Below are positions 53,288 through 61,444 of a stretch of 64,000 bases of DNA, piece after piece. How positions within the stretch are numbered: position 1 is the stretch's first letter; the number at the start of each line of letters is the position of its first letter. The stretch covers positions 310,001-374,000 of the forward strand of contig NZ_QGGV01000002.1 in NCBI RefSeq assembly GCF_003148765.1, written 5' to 3'. The DNA comes from Silicimonas algicola. GTDB taxonomy: Bacteria; Pseudomonadota; Alphaproteobacteria; Rhodobacterales; Rhodobacteraceae. The notes below the pieces were generated by a model. It was not told the DNA's origin. It searched no databases and worked only from the letters and a program-made list of their open reading frames with translations. The position numbers and the translations under genes are program-made.

Positions 53288-53829
53288 AGGTCCTGATCGA
53301 CGCCTGCGTCCTCTTTCCGACCGTCCTGCGCGAGATCGTCCTCGGGACCGCCGCGACCGGCGCCTTCACGCCGCTCTGGTCCGAGCGCATCCTCGAGGAA
53401 TGGCGGCGGGCGGCGGCAAGGCTCGGACCCGCGGACGGCGCGGTGGCCGACGCCGAGATCGCCGCGGCGCGGGCGGCCTTTCCGTCCGCCGTCGTAACGG
53501 TGTCCCCCGACACGCTGTCGCGTGTGACCCTGAAGGACCGCGATGACGAGCACGTCCTCGCCGCCGCAATCGACGGAGGCGCGGACGAACTACTGACGCT
53601 GAACGTGAAGGACTTTCCGACGAACCATCTGGCGGGAGAGGGCATCCTGAGACGCCACCCCGACGAGTTCCTGCTGGAGGCCTTTCACGCGGACCCGGAC
53701 GGGCTGCGCGCTATCGTCGAAGACGTCCTGACCCGCGCCGCCGCGCATGGCATCGACACCTCGAACCAGAGGGCGATCCTCAAGCGGGCACGTCTGCCGA
53801 GGCTCGCCAAGGCGCTCGATCAGGACTGA
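53284..53829 (+). CDS. PIN-domain protein
   Basis: A 181-residue protein with a PIN fold, usually a ribonuclease. The acidic active-site set is visible: KVLIDACVLF (Asp6), a Glu in SERILEEWRR, and DEHVLAAAIDGGADELLTLNVKDF (two Asp). It starts at TTG overlapping the methyltransferase TGA. No antitoxin ORF is adjacent, so it may act in RNA processing with its partner, not as a toxin. Confidence 0.82.
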   Translation: MKVLIDACVLFPTVLREIVLGTAATGAFTPLWSERILEEWRRAAARLGPADGAVADAEIAAARAAFPSAVVTVSPDTLSRVTLKDRDDEHVLAAAIDGGADELLTLNVKDFPTNHLAGEGILRRHPDEFLLEAFHADPDGLRAIVEDVLTRAAAHGIDTSNQRAILKRARLPRLAKALDQD

Positions 53830-54512
53830 GGCACCTTCCAGCGCGCCTCGTTCTTCTCGATCGCCGCGATCCGCTCCTCGACCTTCGGGTGGCTCATCAG
53901 CCAGACCGGCATTCCCGACCCCTTCATGCCCGTCAGGTCCTGCAATTTCCGGAACAGCGACTTCTGCGGATCCGTGCCTATGCCCGCCTTGACCAGCAAG
54001 GCCGAGGCATAGGCGTCCGCCTCGTACTCGTCCCCCCGCGACAGCCGCGCGGCGAGAACCGATGTCAGGAGGTTCGCGACATAGATGCCGAGCCCCGGCA
54101 GGATGCGGCCGAGCACCATCATCAGGGCCACGCGGATCGCGTTCTGGCCCGAGAAGTCGATCATCCGCCGCCGCGCGTGGCCCAATGCGACGTGACCCAA
54201 CTCGTGCGCGATGACAGACCCGATTTCTTCGGCCGACACCTTGCCATCGACGTATTTCTGGTAAAATCCGCGGGTCAGGAAGATCCTGCCATCCGGAGAG
54301 GCAAGCCCATTCACCGGCTCGACCTCGTAGAGAAAAACCCGGATTCGCGGGAGATCCAGCGCTTCGGCCATCCGTTTCGTCACACGTGAAAGGCCCGCAT
54401 CGGCCAATTCGGACGAGCGCTGGTCGAGGTCGCGCTTGCTGTTCCAGACCGAGAACCGGTACATGACCAGCCCCCAGACGACGGCAAGAAGAAGGGGAAG
54501 GAACTTCAACAT
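53820..54512 (-). CDS. M48-family metallopeptidase
   Basis: A 230-residue zinc peptidase. The N-terminus MLKFLPLLLAVVWGLVMYRFSVW is a membrane anchor; the active site is HELGH (His103-His107) with the third ligand Glu in DEYEADAYA (about 160). It resembles HtpX or Oma1-type quality-control proteases, without the extra helices of HtpX. Its 3' end overlaps the PIN gene by ten bases on the opposite strand. Confidence 0.88.
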   Translation of the reverse strand: MLKFLPLLLAVVWGLVMYRFSVWNSKRDLDQRSSELADAGLSRVTKRMAEALDLPRIRVFLYEVEPVNGLASPDGRIFLTRGFYQKYVDGKVSAEEIGSVIAHELGHVALGHARRRMIDFSGQNAIRVALMMVLGRILPGLGIYVANLLTSVLAARLSRGDEYEADAYASALLVKAGIGTDPQKSLFRKLQDLTGMKGSGMPVWLMSHPKVEERIAAIEKNEARWKVPQS

Positions 54513-54549
54513 GGTGGAAATATGGGACTTGAGTGCAACAGCGCCAAGA

Positions 54550-54613
54550 TTGTCACGCGGAAATCATCTCCCGTTAATATTAAAAGTGGAACCGTGCTGT
54601 ACCGCGCGGCATT
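54550..54613 (+). promoter_or_regulatory. Possible promoters of NepR-like ORF
   Basis: TTGTCA (54550) with TTAATA 18 bases on, and GGAAC (54588-54592) with CATT after 17 bases, similar to the GGAAC-N16/17-CGTT motif of general-stress EcfG sigma factors. The second would leave only about 3-5 untranslated bases. Confidence 0.25.
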
Positions 54614-54621
54614 CTTCCAGC

Positions 54622-54777
54622 ATGAGGTACGCAGAACCACCCACTGACAGGCAGATCATGGAGCGCACGCTACAGCGTGTCTTCAAGGTGCCGTCGGAAC
54701 TGCCCGAGCGGTTCGCCGAGATGCTTCGCCATCTCGACGAGAAGTCGTCGGCGCGCGCTGTGGTACGCGACGACTAA
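54622..54777 (+). CDS. Small NepR-like protein
   Basis: A 51-residue ORF. The segment MERTLQRVFKVPSELPERFAEMLRHLDEK resembles the core of NepR anti-sigma factors (an amphipathic helix, EPxPxRFxxLLxxLD, and a charged end). The usual phyR and ecfG neighbours are missing. The closing DEKSSARAVVRDD is acidic and basic mixed. The stop overlaps the convergent VWA gene by four bases. The assignment is from pattern only. Confidence 0.5.
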   Translation: MRYAEPPTDRQIMERTLQRVFKVPSELPERFAEMLRHLDEKSSARAVVRDD

Positions 54778-55958
54778 CCCAGAAGTTTCATTCCCCGCGT
54801 CAGCCCATCCAGTGTCAGCGGCACCATCCGTTCGGCCCCGATGATGTGGCGGATCATCGCTGTCGACTGGGTGTACTCCCAATATTTTTCCGCCATCGGA
54901 TTGATCCAAAGCAGGTCCGGCCACTGGGCCAGTGCCCGCCGCAGCCAGACCTTGCCCGCCTCGTCGTTCCAGTGTTCGTTGGCGCCTCCCGGCACCGCGA
55001 CCTCGTAGGGCGACATCGACGCGTCGCCCACGAAGATGCACTTCCATCCGGGCCCATAACGGTTCAGCACGTCCCAAGTCGGCGTGCGCGCATTCCAACG
55101 GCGCGCGTTCTCGCGCCAGAGAAACTCGTAGAGGCAGTTGTGGAAATAGAAGTGTTCGAGGTGCTTGAACTCGGTCCGTGCGGCTGAAAACAACTCCTCG
55201 ACCATGCTCACATGCGCGTCCATCGAGCCGCCCACGTCCAGAAGCAGCAGGACCCGCACGGCGTTCCGGCGTTCGGGCCGCGTCTTCACGTCCAGAAACC
55301 CCTGCCGCGCCGTGGACCGGATCGTACCGTCCAGGTCCAGCTCTTCGGCCGCGCCCTCACGCGCCCACTGCCGCAGGCGCTTCAGCGCGACCTTCATCGT
55401 GCGCGTCCCGATCTCGCGCGTGTCGTCGAGGTCGCGGAACTCGCGCTTGTCCCAGACTTTGACCGCGCGCTGGTGGCGTGAGGCGTCCTGTCCGACACGC
55501 ACGCCCTCGGGGTTATAGCCATAGGCGCCGAAGGGAGAGGTGCCGGCGGTGCCGATCCACTTCGATCCGCCCTGGTGCCGTCCGGCCTGCTCCTTCAATC
55601 GCTGGCGAAGCGTCTCCATGAGCTTGTCGAAACCGCCGAGCGATGCGATCTCGGCCTTCTCCTCGTCCGTGAGGTGCTTCTCGGCCATCCGGCGCAGCCA
55701 GTCCTCGGGCAGGTTCAGGGCGTCGAGAACGGCCTCGGCCGGGATCGCTTCGACCCCCGCGAAGGACGCGGCGAACGCCTGGTCGAAGCGGTCGATGTGC
55801 GCCTCGTTCTTCACCAGAGAGGCGCGGGCGAGGTAATAGAAGCCGTCGACGTCATAAGTGACGAGCCCCGCATCGAGGGCGCCGAGGAAGGTCAGGAACT
55901 CCCGCGGCGAGGCGGGGACGCCATGCCGTCGAAGCTCTTCGAAGAACGGAAGGAACAT
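54774..55958 (-). CDS. VWA domain (CoxE-like) protein
   Basis: A 394-residue protein. The N-terminal part (FFEELRRHGVPASPREFLTFLGALDAGL) and the C-terminal von Willebrand A domain with a degenerate MIDAS motif LLLLDVGGSMD match the CoxE/YeaD class that works with MoxR AAA ATPases to insert metals or assemble complexes. MFLPFFEEL at 55958 is the start (TGATG with the small membrane ORF); the long upstream frame is a shadow. The MoxR gene is 4.5 kb away. Confidence 0.88.
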   Translation of the reverse strand: MFLPFFEELRRHGVPASPREFLTFLGALDAGLVTYDVDGFYYLARASLVKNEAHIDRFDQAFAASFAGVEAIPAEAVLDALNLPEDWLRRMAEKHLTDEEKAEIASLGGFDKLMETLRQRLKEQAGRHQGGSKWIGTAGTSPFGAYGYNPEGVRVGQDASRHQRAVKVWDKREFRDLDDTREIGTRTMKVALKRLRQWAREGAAEELDLDGTIRSTARQGFLDVKTRPERRNAVRVLLLLDVGGSMDAHVSMVEELFSAARTEFKHLEHFYFHNCLYEFLWRENARRWNARTPTWDVLNRYGPGWKCIFVGDASMSPYEVAVPGGANEHWNDEAGKVWLRRALAQWPDLLWINPMAEKYWEYTQSTAMIRHIIGAERMVPLTLDGLTRGMKLLG

Positions 55959-56125
55959 CAGCTCGCGAGGCGCTCGATGAGGACGGTCGCGAACAGGCCG
56001 AGAAGAGTGAAGGCGATGCCGAAGACAGCGCCATACTGAAGCTGGTCCAGCCGCCCCCCCTCGTGCCGCCGGGCGGTCGAGACGCCCACGAAGATGCCGA
56101 GAAGCGCCATCACGACGACGATCAT
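55958..56125 (-). CDS. Small two-helix membrane protein
   Basis: A 55-residue ORF with two hydrophobic helices: MIVVVMALLGIFVGVS (about 1-16) and AVFGIAFTLLGLFATVLI (about 33-50), with a polar loop of about 16 residues between. Its start overlaps the DUF2927 stop (ATGA) and its stop overlaps the VWA start (TGATG). Coupling on both sides strongly supports a real gene; I recognise no family. Confidence 0.78.
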   Translation of the reverse strand: MIVVVMALLGIFVGVSTARRHEGGRLDQLQYGAVFGIAFTLLGLFATVLIERLAS

Positions 56126-57489
56126 GCCGGCCGGCCTTCCCGGCGCGAACGGGGCGAAATGGCCAGGATCTCGCCCATCCTGTCACTGATCTCGGCCTCG
56201 GAGCCGAAGCCGTAGCGCGCCCAGGCAAGCGCCTCGGTCCGGACGGCCCCCGCTTCGTTGGCCTTTCCGATGACTTCCATCGCCTCGGCCTTCACCATCA
56301 GCATCAGCGACAGAAGGGCCGCGTGCTGGCTGTCGCGGATCGGGCCTGCGTTCGCGTCGACAAGCCGGATCGCCTCTTCGGCCTCGCCCGCCGAAAGCTG
56401 GAAGGCCGCCATTTGAAGCGCCACATGCGCCGCCTGAATGCGCGTGTCGGGTCGCGACCCATAGATGCGCCCCGCAGCCTCGAAGGCCCGGAAGGCGACG
56501 TTAGGGTCGTTGGCGAGCGCGAGGCGTCCGAGAAGGTAATAGGAAAAAGCCAGCTCGGTATCCGTTCCGCCGTCGCGCCGGGCGATCGTGACCGCTTCCT
56601 CGGCATAGGCGGTGCGCCGTCCGCGCGCCGTGCCCGTCGCGGTCGCCTTGATCACCGCCTGCGACCAGGCCCCCGACGACGGCAGCGGATCCGCGATGCC
56701 CTGGAAGCCGCCCCTCGGGTTCAGCCGCGCCAGGATCGACGGCAGCCGCGAGGCGACCTCGTAGCGCGTCATGCCGCTTTCCAGGGCCGGATCGTGGTAG
56801 GCCTTCAGGATCAGCATGTCATAGCCGGTCAGGACGGTGTGGAAGTTGTCGTCGTTGAAGATCGAATCCGTCAGCCGGTAGAGATCGTTGACCGGGCCGA
56901 GCGCCTGGGCGATCTCTTCGTGGAGGCAGTCGCGCACCTCCTGAGGGCTCACGTCCGCGGGCACGAAGACGGCCATGCGCGTGCGCGTCGTCAACCGGTT
57001 CCAGAAGGTCGCGGGGTCGCTGCGGCGGGCGCGGTACTCGTCCCAGCTCGACACGTTCGGCCGCACGAAGCAGGCCGCCGAGGGCGCGAAGCGCTGGATG
57101 CTCGCGCGCGGGATGGCCTCGACCGTGATCGACGCGGGCCCGCCGTCCGCGGCACGGCGGATGTCGATGCCCGCCTCGCGTCGCAGCCGGCCGATAAGCC
57201 GCTCGAGGTCGCCCTCGAGCGTCGCGGGAGCGGCCCCCCTGACGCCGACCGTCACTGGCCCCTCGAAGCGGCTGAAGACGGGAACCTCGTCGCCGTTCTC
57301 GAGCCGGAACACGAGGTCCAGGAAGTCGCGCGCGATGACCGCGTTCGGCACGCGGGGCAGGGTGGGCGTCGACTGCGCGAAGGTGTTCATCGGTGGCAGC
57401 GCAAGGTCGGGCGCAGCGCGTCGGGTCGTTTCCGCCACCGGGGAGCAGGCGACCAGAAGCATCAAAAACGCCGCGGGTAGAACTCTCAT
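56122..57489 (-). CDS. DUF2927 lipoprotein
   Basis: A 455-residue exported protein. MRVLPAAFLMLLVACSP carries a lipobox (LVAC, Cys15). The DUF2927 core has LENGDEVPVFSRFEGPVTVGV, CLHEEIAQALGPVNDLYRLTDSIFNDDNFHTVLTGYDMLILKAYHDPAL with an HE pair like a zinc-protease site. A TPR-like helical region follows (about 290-440). Downstream are the small membrane ORF and the VWA gene. The GNAT gene upstream overlaps it by ATGA. Confidence 0.85.
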   Translation of the reverse strand: MRVLPAAFLMLLVACSPVAETTRRAAPDLALPPMNTFAQSTPTLPRVPNAVIARDFLDLVFRLENGDEVPVFSRFEGPVTVGVRGAAPATLEGDLERLIGRLRREAGIDIRRAADGGPASITVEAIPRASIQRFAPSAACFVRPNVSSWDEYRARRSDPATFWNRLTTRTRMAVFVPADVSPQEVRDCLHEEIAQALGPVNDLYRLTDSIFNDDNFHTVLTGYDMLILKAYHDPALESGMTRYEVASRLPSILARLNPRGGFQGIADPLPSSGAWSQAVIKATATGTARGRRTAYAEEAVTIARRDGGTDTELAFSYYLLGRLALANDPNVAFRAFEAAGRIYGSRPDTRIQAAHVALQMAAFQLSAGEAEEAIRLVDANAGPIRDSQHAALLSLMLMVKAEAMEVIGKANEAGAVRTEALAWARYGFGSEAEISDRMGEILAISPRSRREGRPA

Positions 57490-57953
57490 GCAGGCCTCGC
57501 GTACTTGATGAAGGGCGTCACGGTGCCGATCCGGTCATAGAGCCGTCGGGCCGTCATGTTGAAATCCTGCGTCAGCCAGTAGACGGCGGGCGCGCCCGCG
57601 TCGTCGGCTTCGGCGTAGACCGCCTCGATCAGCGCGCGTCCGACACCCTGTCCGCGCACCTCGGGGTCGGCGTAGAGATCCTGAAGATAGCAGACGTTCT
57701 CGACCTTCCATCCGTGACGGTGGAACAGGTAATGCGCCAGCCCCGCCAGACGTCCGTCGACCTCGGCCAGGAGGCCCGAGAAATCCTGCGGATCGTCGCC
57801 CAGAAGCCGCGCGAAGGTCGTCCGGTAAACCTCTTCCGGCACGCGCGTTTCATAGAAGTCGAGATAGGCCGTCCACAGGCGGCGCCATTCGGCCTCGTCC
57901 TCGGGTTTCAGGTGTCGCACGACGCAGGTCATCGGGACCTGTCTAGCCGCCAT
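57486..57953 (-). CDS. GNAT family N-acetyltransferase
   Basis: A 155-residue acetyltransferase with motif A VCYLQDLYADPEVRGQGVGRALIEAVYAEA (R-G-x-G-V-G-x-A acetyl-CoA loop) and a C-terminal VYWLTQDFNMTARRLYDRIG. Substrate unknown. Likely start MTCVVRHLKPED at 57932; the longer form begins at 57953. It ends by ATGA into the DUF2927 gene, so it is first of a four-gene set. Confidence 0.85.
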   Translation of the reverse strand: MAARQVPMTCVVRHLKPEDEAEWRRLWTAYLDFYETRVPEEVYRTTFARLLGDDPQDFSGLLAEVDGRLAGLAHYLFHRHGWKVENVCYLQDLYADPEVRGQGVGRALIEAVYAEADDAGAPAVYWLTQDFNMTARRLYDRIGTVTPFIKYARPA

Positions 57954-57971
57954 GCCGGACGGACGCCAGCC

Positions 57972-58868
57972 TCACGCGAGCCACGCAAGAGAGGCGAGCG
58001 ACAGCACGCTCGTCCAGACGATCACCGGGGCGATGTTGCGCGTGGGCACGCCGTGGAGAAGCGCAAGCGAGAAGGCCATGGCCCCCGACGGTCCTGCAGC
58101 GTTCAGCACGAAGAGATCCGTCCAGGGGTTCGCGGGCGACAGGAGGGCGAACGCGATCCACACGAGCGCTGGGAATGCGACAAGCTTCATCGCCGCAATT
58201 CCCGTCGCGGCCGGTCCCGGCGTCACCGGCTGCGACGACAGCACGACGCCGAGCGCGAAAAGCGTCATGGGCGCCGCCGCCTTGCCCGCGAACTCCGCCG
58301 CCGTCAGCAGCGGTTCGGGAATGGGCACATGGGCGATATTGAGCGCCAGCGACAGGACGATGGTGAGAAGGACGGGGTTGCGGATGAGCCGTGGCAGTGC
58401 CGCACGGGCAGGGCGGCCTGTCACGAACTCGACCGAGACGATGAAGAAGGCGAAGGTCACTGACGCGTCGAGCGCCACGATGGCCGTGATCGGCAGCGTC
58501 TCGGCCTCGCCATAGATCAGGACCGTGACCGGCCAGATGTAGAGCAGCGAATTGACGAAGACGACCGCCATTCCCAGAAGCCACGCCTCGGCAAGCGGCA
58601 CGCCGAACACCCGTCGTGCAAGAAGGAAGGACGCGGCGAAGGCGACCGCCTCGCAGAGGGCATAGAGGCCAATGGCATCGAACCGCACCGACGGAAGGTC
58701 GATCCCTGTCAGCAGAAGAAACAGCAGCGGCGGTTGCAGCGTCAGGAAGGCGATGCGGTTGATCGCCCGCGCCTCGTCGACACTGGCCGTCTTCGCTTTC
58801 CCCATGACGAACCCGAGCGCCAGCATGGCGAAGACCGGGAGGATGTCGTGGGTCAGGACGGTGAGCAT
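57972..58868 (-). CDS. AEC family transporter
   Basis: A 298-residue membrane carrier with about ten helices, of the auxin efflux carrier superfamily. It starts LTHDILPVFAMLALGFVMGKAK and has LTIVLSLALNIAHVPIPEPLLTAAEFAGKAAAPMTLFALGVVLS in the middle. Members move malonate, malate or other acids; the substrate is unknown. It lies divergent from the arsR-like gene. Confidence 0.9.
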   Translation of the reverse strand: MLTVLTHDILPVFAMLALGFVMGKAKTASVDEARAINRIAFLTLQPPLLFLLLTGIDLPSVRFDAIGLYALCEAVAFAASFLLARRVFGVPLAEAWLLGMAVVFVNSLLYIWPVTVLIYGEAETLPITAIVALDASVTFAFFIVSVEFVTGRPARAALPRLIRNPVLLTIVLSLALNIAHVPIPEPLLTAAEFAGKAAAPMTLFALGVVLSSQPVTPGPAATGIAAMKLVAFPALVWIAFALLSPANPWTDLFVLNAAGPSGAMAFSLALLHGVPTRNIAPVIVWTSVLSLASLAWLA

Positions 58869-58923
58869 CGGCGGGACAGTATCTGCCGCTCGGTGCGGCG
58901 CAATCCGCGATTGACGGACGTTC

Positions 58924-58946
58924 GATATATCGCTAGTTAGATATAT
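58924..58946 (+). promoter_or_regulatory. Inverted repeat before ArsR-type gene
   Basis: ATATATC-GCTAGTTA-GATATAT, 7-base arms with an 8-base gap, ends 17 bases before the arsR-type start. Such AT-rich repeats are typical self-operators of ArsR regulators. Confidence 0.5.
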
Positions 58947-58963
58947 AACTCATTGGATATGTA

Positions 58964-59302
58964 ATGGCACAGGATCTCGACCTCGCCTTTTCGGCCCTTG
59001 CGGATCCCACGCGCCGCTCGATCCTTGCGGCCCTGTCGGGAGGAGAGCGGACTGTCGGCGATCTCGTGTCGCTTCATCCGCTGTCGCAGCCGGCGATCAC
59101 CAAGCACCTGAACGTCCTCGAGCGGGCACGCCTCATCCAGAGGGGCCGCGTCGGGCAGACGCGTCCCTGCAGCCTCGACCCCGAGGGCCTGAAAGTGGTC
59201 GCGGACTGGGTCGCCCGGTACCGGGCCCACTGGGATCAGGCTTTCGATCGGATGGAAGACTACCTGAACACGCTGTCCTTTTCGGAGACACCCGATGACT
59301 GA
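58964..59302 (+). CDS. ArsR-family transcriptional regulator
   Basis: A 112-residue winged-helix repressor. The signature LADPTRRSILAALSGGERTVGDLVSLHPLSQPAITKHLNVLERARLIQR is complete. No metal-binding CVC motif is present, so it is the non-metal subtype found next to SRPBCC (AHSA1) genes. It overlaps the first SRPBCC gene by eight bases. Confidence 0.93.
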   Translation: MAQDLDLAFSALADPTRRSILAALSGGERTVGDLVSLHPLSQPAITKHLNVLERARLIQRGRVGQTRPCSLDPEGLKVVADWVARYRAHWDQAFDRMEDYLNTLSFSETPDD

Positions 59303-59858
59303 ACCAGCCGACCATCCCGACAACGTCCTTCGCATTGAACGGCGTTTCTCCGCGCCGCCCGAAATGGTCTTCGCCATGTTCACGCGGCCCGAACTGGTGC
59401 GCGTCTGGAACGCCGCGTCGCACGGTTTCCGTGCGCAGGACGTGCAGATCGACGCCCGGCCCGGCGGTGTGCTGAGCCTGCGGAACGTGAAGCCCGGCGT
59501 GGAAGAGCGCGAGGAGGGGGTCTTCCACGAGGTGCGGCCTCACAGCCGGCTTGTGTGGAGCTACCGCTATCTCGGGACGGACTTCTTCTCGACCGTCTCG
59601 GTCGACCTGACACCCAATGACGGCAGCACTCGGATGGCATTTCGCCAGACTGGCTTTCCGGATTCCGGCTCCCGAGACGAACATGCCTACGGATGGAATG
59701 CCGTTCTCGCGATGATGGAGACGGCCCTTCTGGCCGGGAGCGGTGCGACGAGGTTCGCCGCCGACCGCGACGGCATGGACGGATTTGCCGCCGACCTGGA
59801 AGCCGCCCGCAAGCGGTTCGAGGCCGAGCAGACCACCGGCGATACGGAACGCGCGTGA
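59295..59858 (+). CDS. SRPBCC (AHSA1) protein 1
   Basis: A 187-residue START-like protein with LRIERRFSAPPEMVFAMFTRPELVRVWNAA and a beta-helix grip ending in MAFRQTGFPDS and DGFAADLEAARKRFEAE. Such proteins bind hydrophobic ligands or assist Hsp90-like factors; the ligand here is unknown. It overlaps the arsR gene (eight bases) and the next SRPBCC gene (TGATG). Confidence 0.9.
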   Translation: MTEPADHPDNVLRIERRFSAPPEMVFAMFTRPELVRVWNAASHGFRAQDVQIDARPGGVLSLRNVKPGVEEREEGVFHEVRPHSRLVWSYRYLGTDFFSTVSVDLTPNDGSTRMAFRQTGFPDSGSRDEHAYGWNAVLAMMETALLAGSGATRFAADRDGMDGFAADLEAARKRFEAEQTTGDTERA

Positions 59859-60412
59859 TGGCGGCTGATGCACTTCCAGCCGATGCCCCGGGGCAGGTCC
59901 TGCGGATCGACCGGACCATGCCTGCGCCGCGTCCCTTCGTGTTCGCCCTCTGGCAGAAGCCCGCGCTTCTGTCGCCTTGGTGGGGGCCCGAGGGCCATCG
60001 CCTGAAGACCTGCGAGATCGACTTCCGCCCCGGCGGCGCCTGGCGCTTCAACATGGTGAAGGGCGACGACAGCCACTGGACCCAAGGCGTCTACCACGAG
60101 ATCCGCGCGCCCGAGCGGCTGGTCTTCAGCTACCGTTTCGACGCCTTCGACATCAGGTCGACCGTGTCCATCGGCTTCACCGACAAAGGAGAGCGAACCG
60201 GCCTGCACTTCGTCCAGACCGGCTTCCCGAACGCCGAGCACTTCGAGGGCCACGGCTGGGGCTCGACCTTCCGCCTGCTCGAGGACGCGCTTCTCAAGCT
60301 CCACGGCGTCGGATCGGTCTGGCCCCAGCTTCCGCCCGACAAGGAGAGCGGAGTGGCGCGGGATCTCGAGGCGGCAAGGCAGCGCTTCGAGAGGGAACGC
60401 GAGAGCGCCTAA
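59858..60412 (+). CDS. SRPBCC (AHSA1) protein 2
   Basis: A 184-residue paralogue of the preceding protein: LRIDRTMPAPRPFVFALWQKPALLSPWWGPEGHR, then RFNMVKGDDSHWTQGVYHEI and FVQTGFPNAEHFEGHGWGSTF. The WWGP segment is typical of AHSA1-type ligand pockets. Start ATG at 59858 overlaps the previous TGA. The end overlaps the convergent moxR gene by four bases. Confidence 0.9.
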   Translation: MAADALPADAPGQVLRIDRTMPAPRPFVFALWQKPALLSPWWGPEGHRLKTCEIDFRPGGAWRFNMVKGDDSHWTQGVYHEIRAPERLVFSYRFDAFDIRSTVSIGFTDKGERTGLHFVQTGFPNAEHFEGHGWGSTFRLLEDALLKLHGVGSVWPQLPPDKESGVARDLEAARQRFERERESA

Positions 60413-61248
60413 CCCCGCCCTCGCGACATGAACGCCAGCCGTTCGAACAGCGACACGTCCTGCTCGTTCTTCAGGAGCGCACCATGCAGCTTCGGCAGGC
60501 TGTCCTTCGCGTCCCTCTGAAGGTCCTCCGGCGACAGGTCTTCGGACAGGATCAGCTTCAGCCAATCCAGCACCTCCGAGGTCGACGGCTTCTTCTTCAG
60601 GCCCGGCGTCTCCCTGATCTCGAAAAACCGGGTCAGCGCAACGGACAACAGGCGATCCCTGATGTCGGGGAAATGGACGCGGACGATCTCGGTCAGGGTC
60701 TCGGTGTCGGGAAAGCGGATGTAGTGGAAGAAGCAGCGGCGCAGGAAGGCGTCGGGCAGCTCCTTCTCGTTGTTGGAGGTGATGATGACGACCGGCCTCT
60801 GCCGCGCGGTCACTGTCTCGCCTGTCTCGTAGACGTGGAACTCCATGCGGTCGAGCTCTTGCAGCAGGTCGTTCGGGAACTCGATGTCGGCCTTGTCGAT
60901 CTCGTCGATCAGGAGGACGACGCGCCCCTCTGCCGTGAAGGCGTCCCACAGCTTGCCGGGGCGGATGTAGGCGGCGACGTCATGGACGCGGCCCTCGCCA
61001 AGCTGGCTGTCGCGCAGCCGCGAGACAGCATCGTATTCGTAAAGTCCCTGCGCCGCGCGCGTCGTGGACTTGACGTGCCATTCGATGATCGGAAGGCCCA
61101 GGGCGCCGGCCACCTGACGCGCCAGCTCGGTCTTTCCCGTACCCGGTTCGCCCTTGACCAGAAGCGGGCGTTCCAGCGTGATGGCGGCGTTGACCGCGAT
61201 CCTCAGATCGTCCGACGCGATATAGCTGTCGGTGCCCTCAAATCTCAT
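60409..61248 (-). CDS. MoxR-family AAA ATPase
   Basis: A 279-residue AAA+ ATPase, partner of VWA proteins. Walker A GEPGTGKTELA is near residue 32, Walker B VVLLIDEIDKADIEFPNDLLQEL follows, and a sensor-1 VIITSNN is present, then the helical lid. Start MRFEGTDSYIASDDL at 61248. Normally such genes precede a CoxE-like VWA gene; here one lies 4.5 kb downstream in the same direction, behind other genes. Confidence 0.92.
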   Translation of the reverse strand: MRFEGTDSYIASDDLRIAVNAAITLERPLLVKGEPGTGKTELARQVAGALGLPIIEWHVKSTTRAAQGLYEYDAVSRLRDSQLGEGRVHDVAAYIRPGKLWDAFTAEGRVVLLIDEIDKADIEFPNDLLQELDRMEFHVYETGETVTARQRPVVIITSNNEKELPDAFLRRCFFHYIRFPDTETLTEIVRVHFPDIRDRLLSVALTRFFEIRETPGLKKKPSTSEVLDWLKLILSEDLSPEDLQRDAKDSLPKLHGALLKNEQDVSLFERLAFMSRGRG

Positions 61249-61444
61249 GCCTGCCTCGCTTTTTTCCGTTGCGCCGGGCAAGCCTAGCCTGCTCACGAAG
61301 GCCCCACAAGCGAAGGGAATCGTGTAGTGACAAGGTCCGGACGATAGGGTATGTGCCCGCCATGATGAGGAGCCGGACCAGTGTGAGCGTAGCAGTCGCA
61401 AGCCCGTCCGGAATGGTTCGAGAATGAACAAAAAAGGGAAGACC

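Noticed and set aside
53284-53829. Toxin-antitoxin locus
   Set aside because: No small antitoxin-like ORF precedes or follows the PIN gene; it is coupled to a methyltransferase.
54436-54777. 113-residue version of the NepR-like ORF
   Set aside because: The first 62 residues run through the M48 promoter region antisense to the M48 start and are rich in Arg/Ser/Thr; the 51-residue form fits better.
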